A stretch of DNA of 22,925 bases from Ruminococcus sp. UBA4350. Its GTDB lineage: Bacteria > Bacillota > Clostridia > Oscillospirales > Ruminococcaceae. The position numbers and the translations under genes are program-made. Positions within the stretch are counted from its first letter, which is position 1, and every line of letters starts with the position of its first letter. Of the stretch, positions 1 to 6,352 are shown piece by piece. The DNA is taken from assembly GCA_002394125.1 (NCBI GenBank), contig DGSY01000012.1, positions 1,849 to 24,773 of the forward strand, given 5' to 3'. The notes beneath the pieces are model-generated. The model was not told the DNA's origin. It saw only the letters and a list, made by a program, of their open reading frames with translations, and made no database searches.

Positions 1-1658
1 AGTGCGGAGAGACGGCGCTTATGCGTCAGCTCTGCGAGCGGGTTGTTCTGATCCATGAACTGCGAGAGCGGGGAGGATCCGAAGAATTCCTTGATCGCAG
101 CAGTGATCGGACGGATATTGACGAGTGACTGCGGGGTGAGCGTCTCGGCATCCTGCGCCTGTAAGCTCATGCGCTCGCGGATCACGCGCTCCATTCTGGC
201 AAAGCCGATGCGGAACTGATTCTGGAGCAGCTCGCCGACCGAACGGATACGGCGGTTGCCGAGGTGGTCGATATCATCCGTGTGGCCGAGGCCGTCACAG
301 AGATTGCAGAAATAGCTGATCGTAGCGAAAATATCATCGCGGACGATGTGCTTCGGGACAAGCTCATCCTTATGCGCGATGACGGCACGCTTCAGTGCCT
401 CTGCATCGCCGTCGGCATCCTCCAGCAGATTCTTCAGGACCTTTGCGGAGACCTTCTCGTTGATGCCGCATTCCGATGCATTGAAATCGGGAATGATCGC
501 TGCGCAGTAGGGCGTGATGTCGATCATGCCGCTGCCGAGCACCTTGACCTCGCGCTCGACGAATTCGACGACCTGCTCATGCTTTTCGTCCTCATGCGTC
601 TCGCGCACCTCAGCCTCGACATAGGCCTCATAAACGCCGGCCTGCTCGATTTCATCTGCAAGCTCCTTCGTGACCTTCATGCCGGTATCGGCGATCAGCT
701 CGCCGGTCATGAAGCTGAACACCGGACGGGAGAGAACCTGTCCGACCAGACGGGAGCCGATGCCGAGCTTCTTGTTGTACTTATATCTTCCGAAGCGGCA
801 GAGATCATAGCGCTTCGGATCGAAGAACAGCATATTGACGAGCTGCTTTGCGCCGTCGATCGTTGCGGGATCGCCCGGACGGAGCTTCTTGTAGACCTCC
901 AGCAGCGCATCGTTGATGTTCTTCTCGGCATCGTCGGTGATGCCCTCCTCCTTCTGCTCGATGGTCGCCTTCAGGCGGGGATCGTCACCGAACAGTGCGA
1001 GGATCTCCTCATTCGTGCCGAGACCGAGGGCACGGATGAACTTCGTGATCGGGATCTTTCTGTTCTTGTCGATCTTGACCGAGACGACATCGTTGGAATC
1101 CATTTCATATTCCAGCCATGCGCCGCGGTTCGGGATGACAGTGGTCGTATAGAGGCTTTTGCCGGATTTGTCGCGGGTGAAGCTGTAATAGACACCCGGA
1201 GAACGCACGAGCTGTGAAACAATGACACGCTCCGCGCCGTTGATGACGAATGTACCGCTCTCGGTCATGAGGGGCATATCGCCCATATAGATCTCACTCG
1301 TTGTGACCTCGTCGGTTTCCTGATTCCAGAGCCGTGCTTTCACGCGCAGGGGCGCTGCATAGGTCGCGTCGCGCTCCTTGCATTCGGCGATGGTGTATTT
1401 CGGTGTGTCGTCGATGCGGTAGTCGATGAAGCTGAGCTGGAGATTTCCGTTGAAATCCGTGATCGCAGCCACATCGCGGAAGACCTCGCGCAGTCCCTCG
1501 GTCAGAAACCACTGATAGGATGTTTTCTGCACCTCAATGAGATTCGGCATCTGGAGAACCTCCTCGATCTTGCCGAAGCTCTTGCGCGTGTTCTTTCCGA
1601 CCTGCACGTCCTTGACCGCAACCATCGTCTGGGTTTCGGGGTTCGTTTGCGTGCTCAT
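1..1658 (-). CDS. rpoB: RNA polymerase beta subunit, N-terminal part (truncated by window edge)
   Basis: This is the beta subunit of the core RNA polymerase. About 552 codons are present and the C-terminal half lies outside the window. Reading leftward from ATG 1658, preceded by AGGAGGT at 1667-1673, the protein begins MSTQTNPETQTMVAVKDVQ and continues with NLIEVQKTSYQWFL, GTFVINGAERVIVSQLVRSPGVYY and IPNRGAWLEYE, all RpoB hallmarks. The last visible residues (about 530-552) are rifampicin cluster I: GSSPLSQFMDQNNPL then AELTHKRRLSA. The residues equivalent to E. coli Q513, D516, H526, R529 and S531 are the drug-sensitive types. Cluster I lies roughly 60 residues later than in Bacillus RpoB, which suggests an insertion in the N-terminal lobe. 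The gene has its own promoter (1812-1840). It is not preceded by rplJ-rplL as in most bacteria. Identification is certain. Confidence 0.98.
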   Translation of the reverse strand, partial: MSTQTNPETQTMVAVKDVQVGKNTRKSFGKIEEVLQMPNLIEVQKTSYQWFLTEGLREVFRDVAAITDFNGNLQLSFIDYRIDDTPKYTIAECKERDATYAAPLRVKARLWNQETDEVTTSEIYMGDMPLMTESGTFVINGAERVIVSQLVRSPGVYYSFTRDKSGKSLYTTTVIPNRGAWLEYEMDSNDVVSVKIDKNRKIPITKFIRALGLGTNEEILALFGDDPRLKATIEQKEEGITDDAEKNINDALLEVYKKLRPGDPATIDGAKQLVNMLFFDPKRYDLCRFGRYKYNKKLGIGSRLVGQVLSRPVFSFMTGELIADTGMKVTKELADEIEQAGVYEAYVEAEVRETHEDEKHEQVVEFVEREVKVLGSGMIDITPYCAAIIPDFNASECGINEKVSAKVLKNLLEDADGDAEALKRAVIAHKDELVPKHIVRDDIFATISYFCNLCDGLGHTDDIDHLGNRRIRSVGELLQNQFRIGFARMERVIRERMSLQAQDAETLTPQSLVNIRPITAAIKEFFGSSPLSQFMDQNNPLAELTHKRRLSA

Positions 1659-1739
1659 GGGCAATAACCTCCTGTCTTTTGTATCGCGGCGCACAGTTTC
1701 TCCGCAGCCGTCCTCCCGAAAAAACTTTTCGCAGGGGAC

Positions 1740-1768
1740 TTGACAAGCCGGAAAATCTATGCTATACT
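1740..1768 (+). promoter_or_regulatory. near-consensus promoter facing the rpoB promoter
   Basis: TTGACA (1740-1745), a 17-nt spacer and TATACT (1763-1768) make a promoter with one mismatch to the sigma-A consensus. It points rightward, towards the rpoB promoter, with an expected start near 1775. No plus-strand gene begins before the terminator at 1868-1901, so the expected product is a short RNA. Confidence 0.75.
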
Positions 1769-1811
1769 ATACGAGAAGAAAAGCCGCTTGTGCCTAATCG
1801 GGCATTTTACT

Positions 1812-1840
1812 ATTCTACACCGCTTTAGAGAATTTGTCAA
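1812..1840 (-). promoter_or_regulatory. sigma-A type promoter of rpoB
   Basis: Read on the minus strand, TTGACA (1840-1835) is followed by exactly 17 nt and TAGAAT (1817-1812). Transcription would start near 1805 and give a leader of about 147 nt before the rpoB ATG. Within that leader the RNA would include the antisense of the opposing plus-strand promoter. The hexamers are near consensus and no other good minus-strand promoter is visible between here and rpoB. Confidence 0.8.
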
Positions 1841-1867
1841 GCGTTTCCGGAAAAATTCGGTAATCCT

Positions 1868-1901
1868 GCCGCGTTTTGCAGAAGCAGAGCGCGGCTTTTT
1901 T
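1868..1901 (+). terminator. strong intrinsic terminator
   Basis: A 12-bp stem pairs GCCGCGTTTTGC (1868-1879) with GCAGAGCGCGGC (1884-1895), including two G-U pairs, around the loop AGAA. It is followed by six T (1896-1901) and further AT-rich sequence. The polarity is clearly plus strand, because the minus strand has no T-run right after the stem. The only upstream plus-strand promoter is the one at 1740-1768. Confidence 0.85.
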
Positions 1902-1972
1902 ATATATTCTTTTGAAAGAACATTTATTCGCATATCTGCGGATTTTCAGACGGTTCAAAATGTCCGGGAAAG

Positions 1973-2009
1973 AGCAAGCCCCGCACAGGTGATGCCTGCG
2001 CGGGGTGCT
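1973..2009 (-). terminator. GC-rich hairpin, probable terminator after the mini zinc-ribbon ORF
   Basis: AGCA/TGCT outer arms, a CCCCGC/GCGGGG core and CAGG/CCTG inner arms form a stem of about 14 bp with a TGATG loop. It begins 6 nt after the stop codon of the minus-strand ORF 2016-2102. The trailing minus-strand sequence CTTTCCC is only weakly T-rich, so termination may be leaky. Confidence 0.5.
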
Positions 2010-2015
2010 GCTGTC

Positions 2016-2102
2016 TTATTCTGCATTTATTCGATCGCGGTATCGCGGACACTGCGGAAGACCGTCCGGACTTTGCTGTCCGCAGTTTCGGCAAATTGCC
2101 AT
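2016..2102 (-). CDS. 28-aa mini-protein with degenerate zinc-ribbon signature
   Basis: The ORF starts at ATG 2102 and ends with TAA at 2016. The peptide begins MAICRNCGQQSPDG and continues LPQCPRYRDRINAE. The pattern C4-x2-C7, PDG, C18-P matches the start of zinc_ribbon_2-type domains (CxNCG...DG...CPxC), but the expected fourth cysteine is Tyr21 (TAC, one base from TGC). Expression signals are present: a minus-strand promoter TTGACA-17-TATATT at 2152-2180, a GGGG ribosome-binding stretch 8 nt before the ATG, and a hairpin just after the stop. It is divergent from the XRE gene and shares its palindromic control region. It may be a real micro-protein or the remnant of a longer zinc-ribbon protein. 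Residue evidence is direct; function is unknown. Confidence 0.45.
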   Translation of the reverse strand: MAICRNCGQQSPDGLPQCPRYRDRINAE

Positions 2103-2126
2103 AGAATATTCCCCGCTTTCCTTTTG

Positions 2127-2149
2127 AAATATCCCGAATCGGGATATTT
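2127..2149. promoter_or_regulatory. operator-like inverted repeat 1
   Basis: Ten-base arms AAATATCCCG (2127-2136) and CGGGATATTT (2140-2149) are perfectly complementary around AAT. The site lies in the spacer of the plus-strand promoter and just after the start point of the minus-strand promoter. A bound dimer, most simply the XRE protein itself, could block both. Confidence 0.6.
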
Positions 2150-2151
2150 AT

Positions 2152-2180
2152 AATATACCATAATGGTATAATATTGTCAA
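2152..2180 (-). promoter_or_regulatory. minus-strand promoter for the mini zinc-ribbon ORF
   Basis: On the minus strand TTGACA (2180-2175), 17 nt and TATATT (2157-2152) form a strong promoter firing leftward from about 2145. The palindrome TATACCATAATGGTATA lies between its -35 and -10 boxes, as expected for an operator. The leader would be about 43 nt long. Confidence 0.65.
2154..2170. promoter_or_regulatory. operator-like inverted repeat 2
   Basis: TATACCAT (2154-2161) and ATGGTATA (2163-2170) form a perfect 17-bp palindrome with a one-base centre. It overlaps the -10 of the second XRE promoter and lies between the -35 and -10 of the minus-strand promoter. Its sequence differs from inverted repeat 1, so the two sites may bind different proteins or bind one protein with different affinity. 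Confidence 0.6.
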
Positions 2181-2193
2181 GAGGGAAATGCTT

Positions 2194-2400
2194 ATGAGAC
2201 TGAAAGAACTGCGCAAGGCGCGCCATATCACACAGGAAAAGCTCGCAATGGATCTGAATACGAATCAGAATACGATCAGCCGCTACGAGACCGGCGAGCG
2301 CGAGGCCGATTATCGGACGCTTATTCTGCTTGCCGACTATTTCAATGTCTCGATCGACTATCTGCTGGAACGCACCGATAACCCCGCATATTACAAATAA
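2194..2400 (+). CDS. XRE/Cro-CI family small DNA-binding regulator
   Basis: A 68-aa protein that is essentially one HTH_3 domain: MRLKELRKARHITQEKLAMD, then TNQNTISRYETGEREADYRT and LADYFNVSIDYLLERTDNP. The ITQEKLA and TISRYETGER segments are the classic helix-turn-helix of Cro/CI-type repressors, and the VSIDYLLERTD ending is typical of single-domain clostridial members. There is an ATG at 2188, but GAGGG at 2181-2185 would be only 2 nt from it. It is 8 nt from ATG 2194, which is chosen. It is followed at once by a terminator, so it is monocistronic. It probably autoregulates through the palindromes at 2127-2170; targets beyond that are unknown. Confidence 0.92.
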   Translation: MRLKELRKARHITQEKLAMDLNTNQNTISRYETGEREADYRTLILLADYFNVSIDYLLERTDNPAYYK

Positions 2401-2440
2401 CCTCTCCCGCACGCAAAGCGCCGTCGGGAGAGGTTTTTTT
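2401..2440 (+). terminator. intrinsic terminator after the XRE gene, possibly bidirectional
   Basis: CCTCTCCCG (2401-2409) pairs perfectly with CGGGAGAGG (2425-2433) and is followed by seven T. It starts directly after the XRE stop codon. On the minus strand the stem is followed by TTATTTGTAAT, so it may also end the long leftward operon that finishes with proA at 2449. Confidence 0.9.
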
Positions 2441-2448
2441 GTATTCTG

Positions 2449-3702
2449 TTATCTGCACTGTCCGTCGCCGTTGATGAGATATTTGACGGAGGTCAGCTCA
2501 TAGAGCCCCATCGGGCCGCGGGCATGGAGCTTCTGCGTCGAAATGCCGATCTCCGCGCCGAAGCCGAATTCGCCGCCGTCCGTGAAGCGCGTCGAGGCAT
2601 TGACATAGACCGCCGCCGCATCGACTTCGCGCTGAAAGCGCTCCGCATTTTCGAGCGAGCGCGTCACGATGCATTCGCTGTGATTCGTGCCGTACTGTGC
2701 GATGTGCGCCAGTGCGCCGTCAATGCCGTCCACGATCTTCACCGCGAGCTGATAATCGAGATATTCATTCGCCCAGTCGTCCTCACCCGCTTCGAGTACG
2801 CAGTCGCCGAGGATTGACTGTGCCGCGCTGTCGCCGTGCAGCGTGACCTTGTGTTCATCCAGCTTTGCCTTCATCTTCGGCAGGAATTCCGCCGCGATGT
2901 CCTTATGGATCAGCACCGTCTCGACCGCATTGCAGACCGAGGGACGCTGCGTTTTGCCGTTGTCGATGATGTTGACCGCCATTTCAAGGTCGGCCGTCGC
3001 ATCGACGAAAACATGACAGTTGCCGACGCCCGTCCGGATGACCGGCACCGTCGCATTCTCCGCGACTGCCGCGATCAGTCCGGCACCGCCGCGCGGGATC
3101 AGCACATCGAGATACTGCGAGAGCTTCATGAGCTGATTCGAGGATTCGCGGGAGGTGTCCGGCACGAGCTGGATGATATCCGCAGGCAGCCCTGCTGTCT
3201 GCACCGCATCGCGCATGATATCCGTCAGGCAGACATTCGAGCTGAATGCCTCCTTGCCGCCGCGCAGGATCACGCAGTTTCCGGCTTTCATGCAGAGCGC
3301 CGCCGCATCGACCGTGACATTCGGACGGCTCTCGAAGATGATGCCGATAACGCCGAGCGGCACGCGCGTTTTCTGGATGCGCAGACCGTTCGGGCGGACA
3401 TATCCCGCCTCCACTCTGCCGACGATCTCCTCAAGCTGAATCAGCTTGCGCACGCCGTCTGCAATGCCGGCAATGCGGTCCGCATTCAGCAGCAGTCTGT
3501 CCTGCATGGACTTCGACATATTGTTTTTCACCGCATTGTCGAGGTCGGTCTTGTTTGCGGCGATGATCTCATCTGTGCGGGCGATGAGCGCATCCGCGAT
3601 CGCGGCGAGCGCATCGTTTTTCTGCTTCGGGGATGCAGCAGCGAGAATATTCGCGACTGCCTTTGCATTGGCTCCGAGCTGCTGCACTGTCAGCTGTTCC
3701 AT
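2449..3702 (-). CDS. proA: glutamate-5-semialdehyde dehydrogenase (gamma-glutamyl phosphate reductase)
   Basis: ProA reduces gamma-glutamyl phosphate with NADPH to glutamate-5-semialdehyde, the second step of proline synthesis from glutamate, in the cytosol. The 417-aa length is normal. Family motifs include PLGVIGIIFESRPNVTVDAA (about 105-124), KAGNCVILRGGKEA (about 129-142), LIPRGGAGLI (about 191-200), and TQRPSVCNAVETVLIH with the catalytic cysteine near 247. The C-terminal TRFTDGGEFGFGAEIGIST stretch is also typical. The start ATG 3702 has AGGAGG 7-8 nt upstream. It is the last gene of the long leftward unit and lies 38 nt after the LRR gene. proB is upstream in the same direction but separated by three genes. 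Confidence 0.97.
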   Translation of the reverse strand: MEQLTVQQLGANAKAVANILAAASPKQKNDALAAIADALIARTDEIIAANKTDLDNAVKNNMSKSMQDRLLLNADRIAGIADGVRKLIQLEEIVGRVEAGYVRPNGLRIQKTRVPLGVIGIIFESRPNVTVDAAALCMKAGNCVILRGGKEAFSSNVCLTDIMRDAVQTAGLPADIIQLVPDTSRESSNQLMKLSQYLDVLIPRGGAGLIAAVAENATVPVIRTGVGNCHVFVDATADLEMAVNIIDNGKTQRPSVCNAVETVLIHKDIAAEFLPKMKAKLDEHKVTLHGDSAAQSILGDCVLEAGEDDWANEYLDYQLAVKIVDGIDGALAHIAQYGTNHSECIVTRSLENAERFQREVDAAAVYVNASTRFTDGGEFGFGAEIGISTQKLHARGPMGLYELTSVKYLINGDGQCR

Positions 3703-3740
3703 AGTAGATTCCTCCTTAACGGTTTCTGTTTATGCTGTTT

Positions 3741-4721
3741 TTATTCTTCCACATATTCGTCAAATTCCGCAGTGTCCATGCCGCGTGATCTCATGTATTC
3801 CACAATCAGCCGGAAGATGCGCGGCTCGCCGATCATGCCCGCACTGTCCGCAGCATCGGCCATGATCTCCTCTGTCAGCAGCTCCGCCGGAAGCAGCGGC
3901 AGCATCTGTTCCGCGAGATCTGCTTCATGCATGACCGTCAGCGCCCAGAGCAGCGCGTCCGGCCGCTGACTGACCGCCGCAAGCGCTGCCGGATCGCCCT
4001 CCGCAGCGAGCGCAGACTGCATTGTCAGCAGATGATTGTCATCGAGCCTGCCGGTCCCGACCGAAAAGCTCCGCGTACCGAGCGTCACGGTTTTCAGCGC
4101 ATCGCATTCCCGGAAGCAATGCAGGACAGCGTCATCGCTCTCCTCGGTATGCGGCCGGATACGGAATGTGATGCCCGCCGGCAGCCGGATGCTCTGAAGC
4201 GCCGTACAGCCTGCGAATGTATGGAATGCGTCTATGCTCCTGACACTGTCCGGTATGAAAATCTCACGCAGATCCGTACATTTCATGAATGCCTTATAGC
4301 TGATCTTCTCCACGCTATCCGGAATGCGGACGGTCTCCAGTCCGGTGCAGTACTGAAAGGTAAAGGAGCCGATCTCCGTGATGCCCTCCGGCAGGCGGAT
4401 GCTTTCAAGCGATGTGCAGTCAGCGAAAGCGCCGTTTCCGATCTTCCTGACACCCTCCGGTATCCGGATCTCCCGCAGCGAACTGCATCCGGAAAAGGCG
4501 TTATTCTCAATGCGTTCGAGCCCTGCGGGGAGCGTGACGGAAACGAGATTTTTGCAGTTTTCAAATGCGCGGTGTCCGATGACGGTGATATTCGCCGGAA
4601 CCGCAAATTCCGTCAGATCCTCCCGTCCCGCATACTGCGATTCGAGGATCTCGCGGCTCGCCTTCATTTCGGCGGCGAATCTGTCATGCAGCAGGCCTGT
4701 CAGCCTGTCCAGAATCCCCAT
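3741..4721 (-). CDS. cytosolic leucine-rich repeat protein (LRR_5 / BspA-like)
   Basis: A 326-aa protein with about six regular 23-residue LRR_5 repeats from about residue 36, each of the type L-x-x-[IV]-x-[IL]-P-x-x-[IV]-x-x-I-x-x-x-[AT]-F-x-x-C. Examples are LREIRIPEGVRKIGNGAF and LESIRLPEGITEIGSFTF. A seventh, irregular repeat and a helical C-terminal part with no recognised domain follow. There is no signal peptide, membrane segment or cell-wall anchor, unlike most BspA-type surface proteins, so it is probably intracellular. GTG 4727 overlaps AGGAGG (4727-4732), so ATG 4721, 5 nt after it, is the start. The ribosome binding site overlaps the stop of the preceding gene, implying coupled translation. 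Function is unknown, perhaps protein-protein interaction. Confidence 0.85.
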   Translation of the reverse strand: MGILDRLTGLLHDRFAAEMKASREILESQYAGREDLTEFAVPANITVIGHRAFENCKNLVSVTLPAGLERIENNAFSGCSSLREIRIPEGVRKIGNGAFADCTSLESIRLPEGITEIGSFTFQYCTGLETVRIPDSVEKISYKAFMKCTDLREIFIPDSVRSIDAFHTFAGCTALQSIRLPAGITFRIRPHTEESDDAVLHCFRECDALKTVTLGTRSFSVGTGRLDDNHLLTMQSALAAEGDPAALAAVSQRPDALLWALTVMHEADLAEQMLPLLPAELLTEEIMADAADSAGMIGEPRIFRLIVEYMRSRGMDTAEFDEYVEE

Positions 4722-4730
4722 GCGCACCTC

Positions 4731-5252
4731 CTATCCGCCGGTTCCGGCGCGGTCATCCCTGACCGAAACGCCGTATTTGTTTGCCCATCTGATGAATGTC
4801 TCCGCGCCGTTCGCCGCGAGCGGGAATGACGCGAGCATTCTGTCGCTTGTGAAGATCTGCAAGCGGCTCATGCCCGTGATCCGGATCTCCCAGATCTGCT
4901 CACAGGCGTACCATTTTTTGCGGTAATAGAGCGATTTTCCCTGCACGCCGAGCTGCGGATGCAGACAGGTCACGATCAGCAGTGCAATGCTCAGCACTGC
5001 CCCGAACAGAACGATCCCCAACGGAAACAGATATTGTGTGAGCGGCGGCATTCCGCCGTTTACATACCAGTCCTTTCCGATCTCCCGGACGGTATATACC
5101 AGCGCCGCGCCGGTCAGTACAAAGCAGAGCGGCAGCAGCTTGTGTCCGCCGCCGACGATGAACTGTTCCGGCACGGCAGCCTGTTCAGCAAGCCGCCGCT
5201 GCAGCGCCGTCATCCGCTTTTCGCGTTCGTCGGATCTGTCCGGTTCCTGCAT
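4731..5252 (-). CDS. two-TM membrane protein with PH-like cytosolic tail (hypothetical)
   Basis: A 173-aa protein. An N-terminal charged helix (MQEPDRSDEREKRMTALQRR) is followed by two hydrophobic segments, about 39-57 (LLPLCFVLTGAALVYTV) and 75-95 (FPLGIVLFGAVLSIALLIV). The C-terminal region runs GVQGKSLYYRKKWYACEQI ... FTSDRMLASFPLAANGAETF IRWANKYG. That tail has the look of bacterial PH-like domains (beta strands plus a final helix with FIxW), but I only infer this. The start is ATG 5252, 8 nt after AGGAGG at 5261-5266, which lies in the end of the acyltransferase gene. Longer in-frame starts would overlap that gene. Role unknown. Confidence 0.75.
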   Translation of the reverse strand: MQEPDRSDEREKRMTALQRRLAEQAAVPEQFIVGGGHKLLPLCFVLTGAALVYTVREIGKDWYVNGGMPPLTQYLFPLGIVLFGAVLSIALLIVTCLHPQLGVQGKSLYYRKKWYACEQIWEIRITGMSRLQIFTSDRMLASFPLAANGAETFIRWANKYGVSVRDDRAGTGG

Positions 5253-5257
5253 CTGGT

Positions 5258-6352
5258 TCACCTCCTGCTCCTGCGGCGCTTCCGTCGCTGCTTTCGTTCG
5301 ATTCGCTCGATTTTCGCATCCAGCCATGCATCGAGCTTTGCAAGCCCCTGCGGGATATGCAGCAGCCGGATCAGCCGCACGCGCACCCATTCGACCGCAA
5401 TGCTGCCGAGGAAAATGAGCGAAGCCGTCAGAAACACGCTCGCCAGCATATGCTTCACGGAATACTGCGCATACCGCACAAAACGGTTCACCAGAATATT
5501 TGCGAATACCAGCGGATGCGTATGCGTCAGATAAACAGCAAAGGTCAGCGGCGCCGTCCAGCCAATCACGCCGCGTGCGGCTTCACTGCGGAAGCGCATT
5601 GCCGAAAACGCAAAAAACAGCGCCAGCGATGCGGTCAGCGTCGGCACATCGTCATAATAGAGCCGCATTACGGAATTGCCGTTCAGGAGCATTCCCCAGA
5701 GCGATGCCGCCGCAAAGATCAGCAGACAGCAGGGGATCGCTTTCCGCGGCAGCCGGATGAAGCGCCGGATGCCCGCGCCGAGGAAATACAGAACGATCAG
5801 CCAGAATGCGGAATATCCGCTGTGCATGACAAACGGATCCCGCTCCGTGAAGGTCTTGCTGACCGTAAACAGCAAAATCATGCTGACCGCCGTCAGGTAA
5901 AACTGCATCCGCGTCATCTGCTGCACGGCTGCATTCAGCAGCGGCATAAAGAGGAACAGTCCGCAGTAGGCCGTGTAATACCAGTACTGCGAAAAGCTGA
6001 CCGGCAGAAGCGAATGCAGAAGATCCTCAGCGGTAACAGCATCCGGCCGGAAAATGACAAAAAGCAGCGCGATGCCTGCGGAATAGAAAAACACCTGAAG
6101 CCAGAGCATCAGAAAGCCGGAGAGCCGGTGCTTCGCTTTCAGTCCGACATAGCCGGAGATCAGCGCAAAACAGTTGACCGCGACCAGCGCCATATGCTCA
6201 AGGCCCCATGCGGCAAAATGCGTCGGGATGCGGTAGGCCGGATTGAGCAGCACGCCGCCCTGACCGAGCAGGTGCAGCACCGCAACAAGCAGCATCGCGA
6301 GTATCCGCAGCGCATCAATGCCGTAATTCCGGACGGTTTTTTTTTCACTCAT
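5258..6352 (-). CDS. acyltransferase-3 family membrane protein
   Basis: A 364-aa polytopic protein with about ten hydrophobic segments. The N-terminus NYGIDALRILAMLLVAVLHL is the family signature (xGIDxLRxxAxxxVxxxH), with the essential membrane His in AVLHL at about residue 22. FALISGYVGLK and YWYYTAYCGLFLFMPLLN are further family-like stretches. Members transfer acyl groups from the cytosol to extracellular sugars, peptidoglycan or lipid carriers; the acceptor here is unknown. The C-terminal ~40 residues are very basic (KIERIERKQRRKRRRSRR). Its ATG overlaps the proB stop as ATGA (6349-6352), so its translation is coupled to proB. That is odd for a proline gene. Confidence 0.9.
   Translation of the reverse strand: MSEKKTVRNYGIDALRILAMLLVAVLHLLGQGGVLLNPAYRIPTHFAAWGLEHMALVAVNCFALISGYVGLKAKHRLSGFLMLWLQVFFYSAGIALLFVIFRPDAVTAEDLLHSLLPVSFSQYWYYTAYCGLFLFMPLLNAAVQQMTRMQFYLTAVSMILLFTVSKTFTERDPFVMHSGYSAFWLIVLYFLGAGIRRFIRLPRKAIPCCLLIFAAASLWGMLLNGNSVMRLYYDDVPTLTASLALFFAFSAMRFRSEAARGVIGWTAPLTFAVYLTHTHPLVFANILVNRFVRYAQYSVKHMLASVFLTASLIFLGSIAVEWVRVRLIRLLHIPQGLAKLDAWLDAKIERIERKQRRKRRRSRR

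Larger units (their letters stand above)
1775..1901 (+). ncRNA. predicted small RNA opposed to the rpoB promoter
   Basis: A transcript of about 127 nt is predicted from the promoter at 1740-1768 to the T-run of the terminator at 1868-1901. No credible ORF lies inside: there is no ATG, and the only GTG frame ends after 12 codons. The first 30 nt or so are complementary to the 5' end of the predicted rpoB mRNA, and RNA polymerase making this RNA must cross the rpoB promoter. Small local hairpins are possible, such as TGCC/GGCA near 1788-1803. I do not recognise a known RNA family. Existence is inferred from the promoter-terminator pair alone. Confidence 0.55.
2124..2172 (+). promoter_or_regulatory. 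promoter region of the XRE gene
   Basis: Two plus-strand TATAAT boxes are present, at 2149-2154 and 2167-2172. The first is preceded by TTGAAA (2124-2129) at a long 19-nt spacing, with a perfect palindrome filling the spacer. The second has no good -35. A long or missing spacer fits a weak or regulated promoter. Which box is used cannot be decided from sequence. Confidence 0.45.

Noticed and set aside
264..1217. 317-codon plus-strand ORF
   Set aside because: It is a shadow of rpoB, whose minus-strand frame is unambiguous over the same bases.
1924..2412. 162-codon minus-strand ORF across the XRE gene
   Set aside because: It overlaps the XRE coding region and its terminator, has no ribosome binding site and a composition unlike a real protein. 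The short zinc-ribbon frame in part of this interval is better supported.
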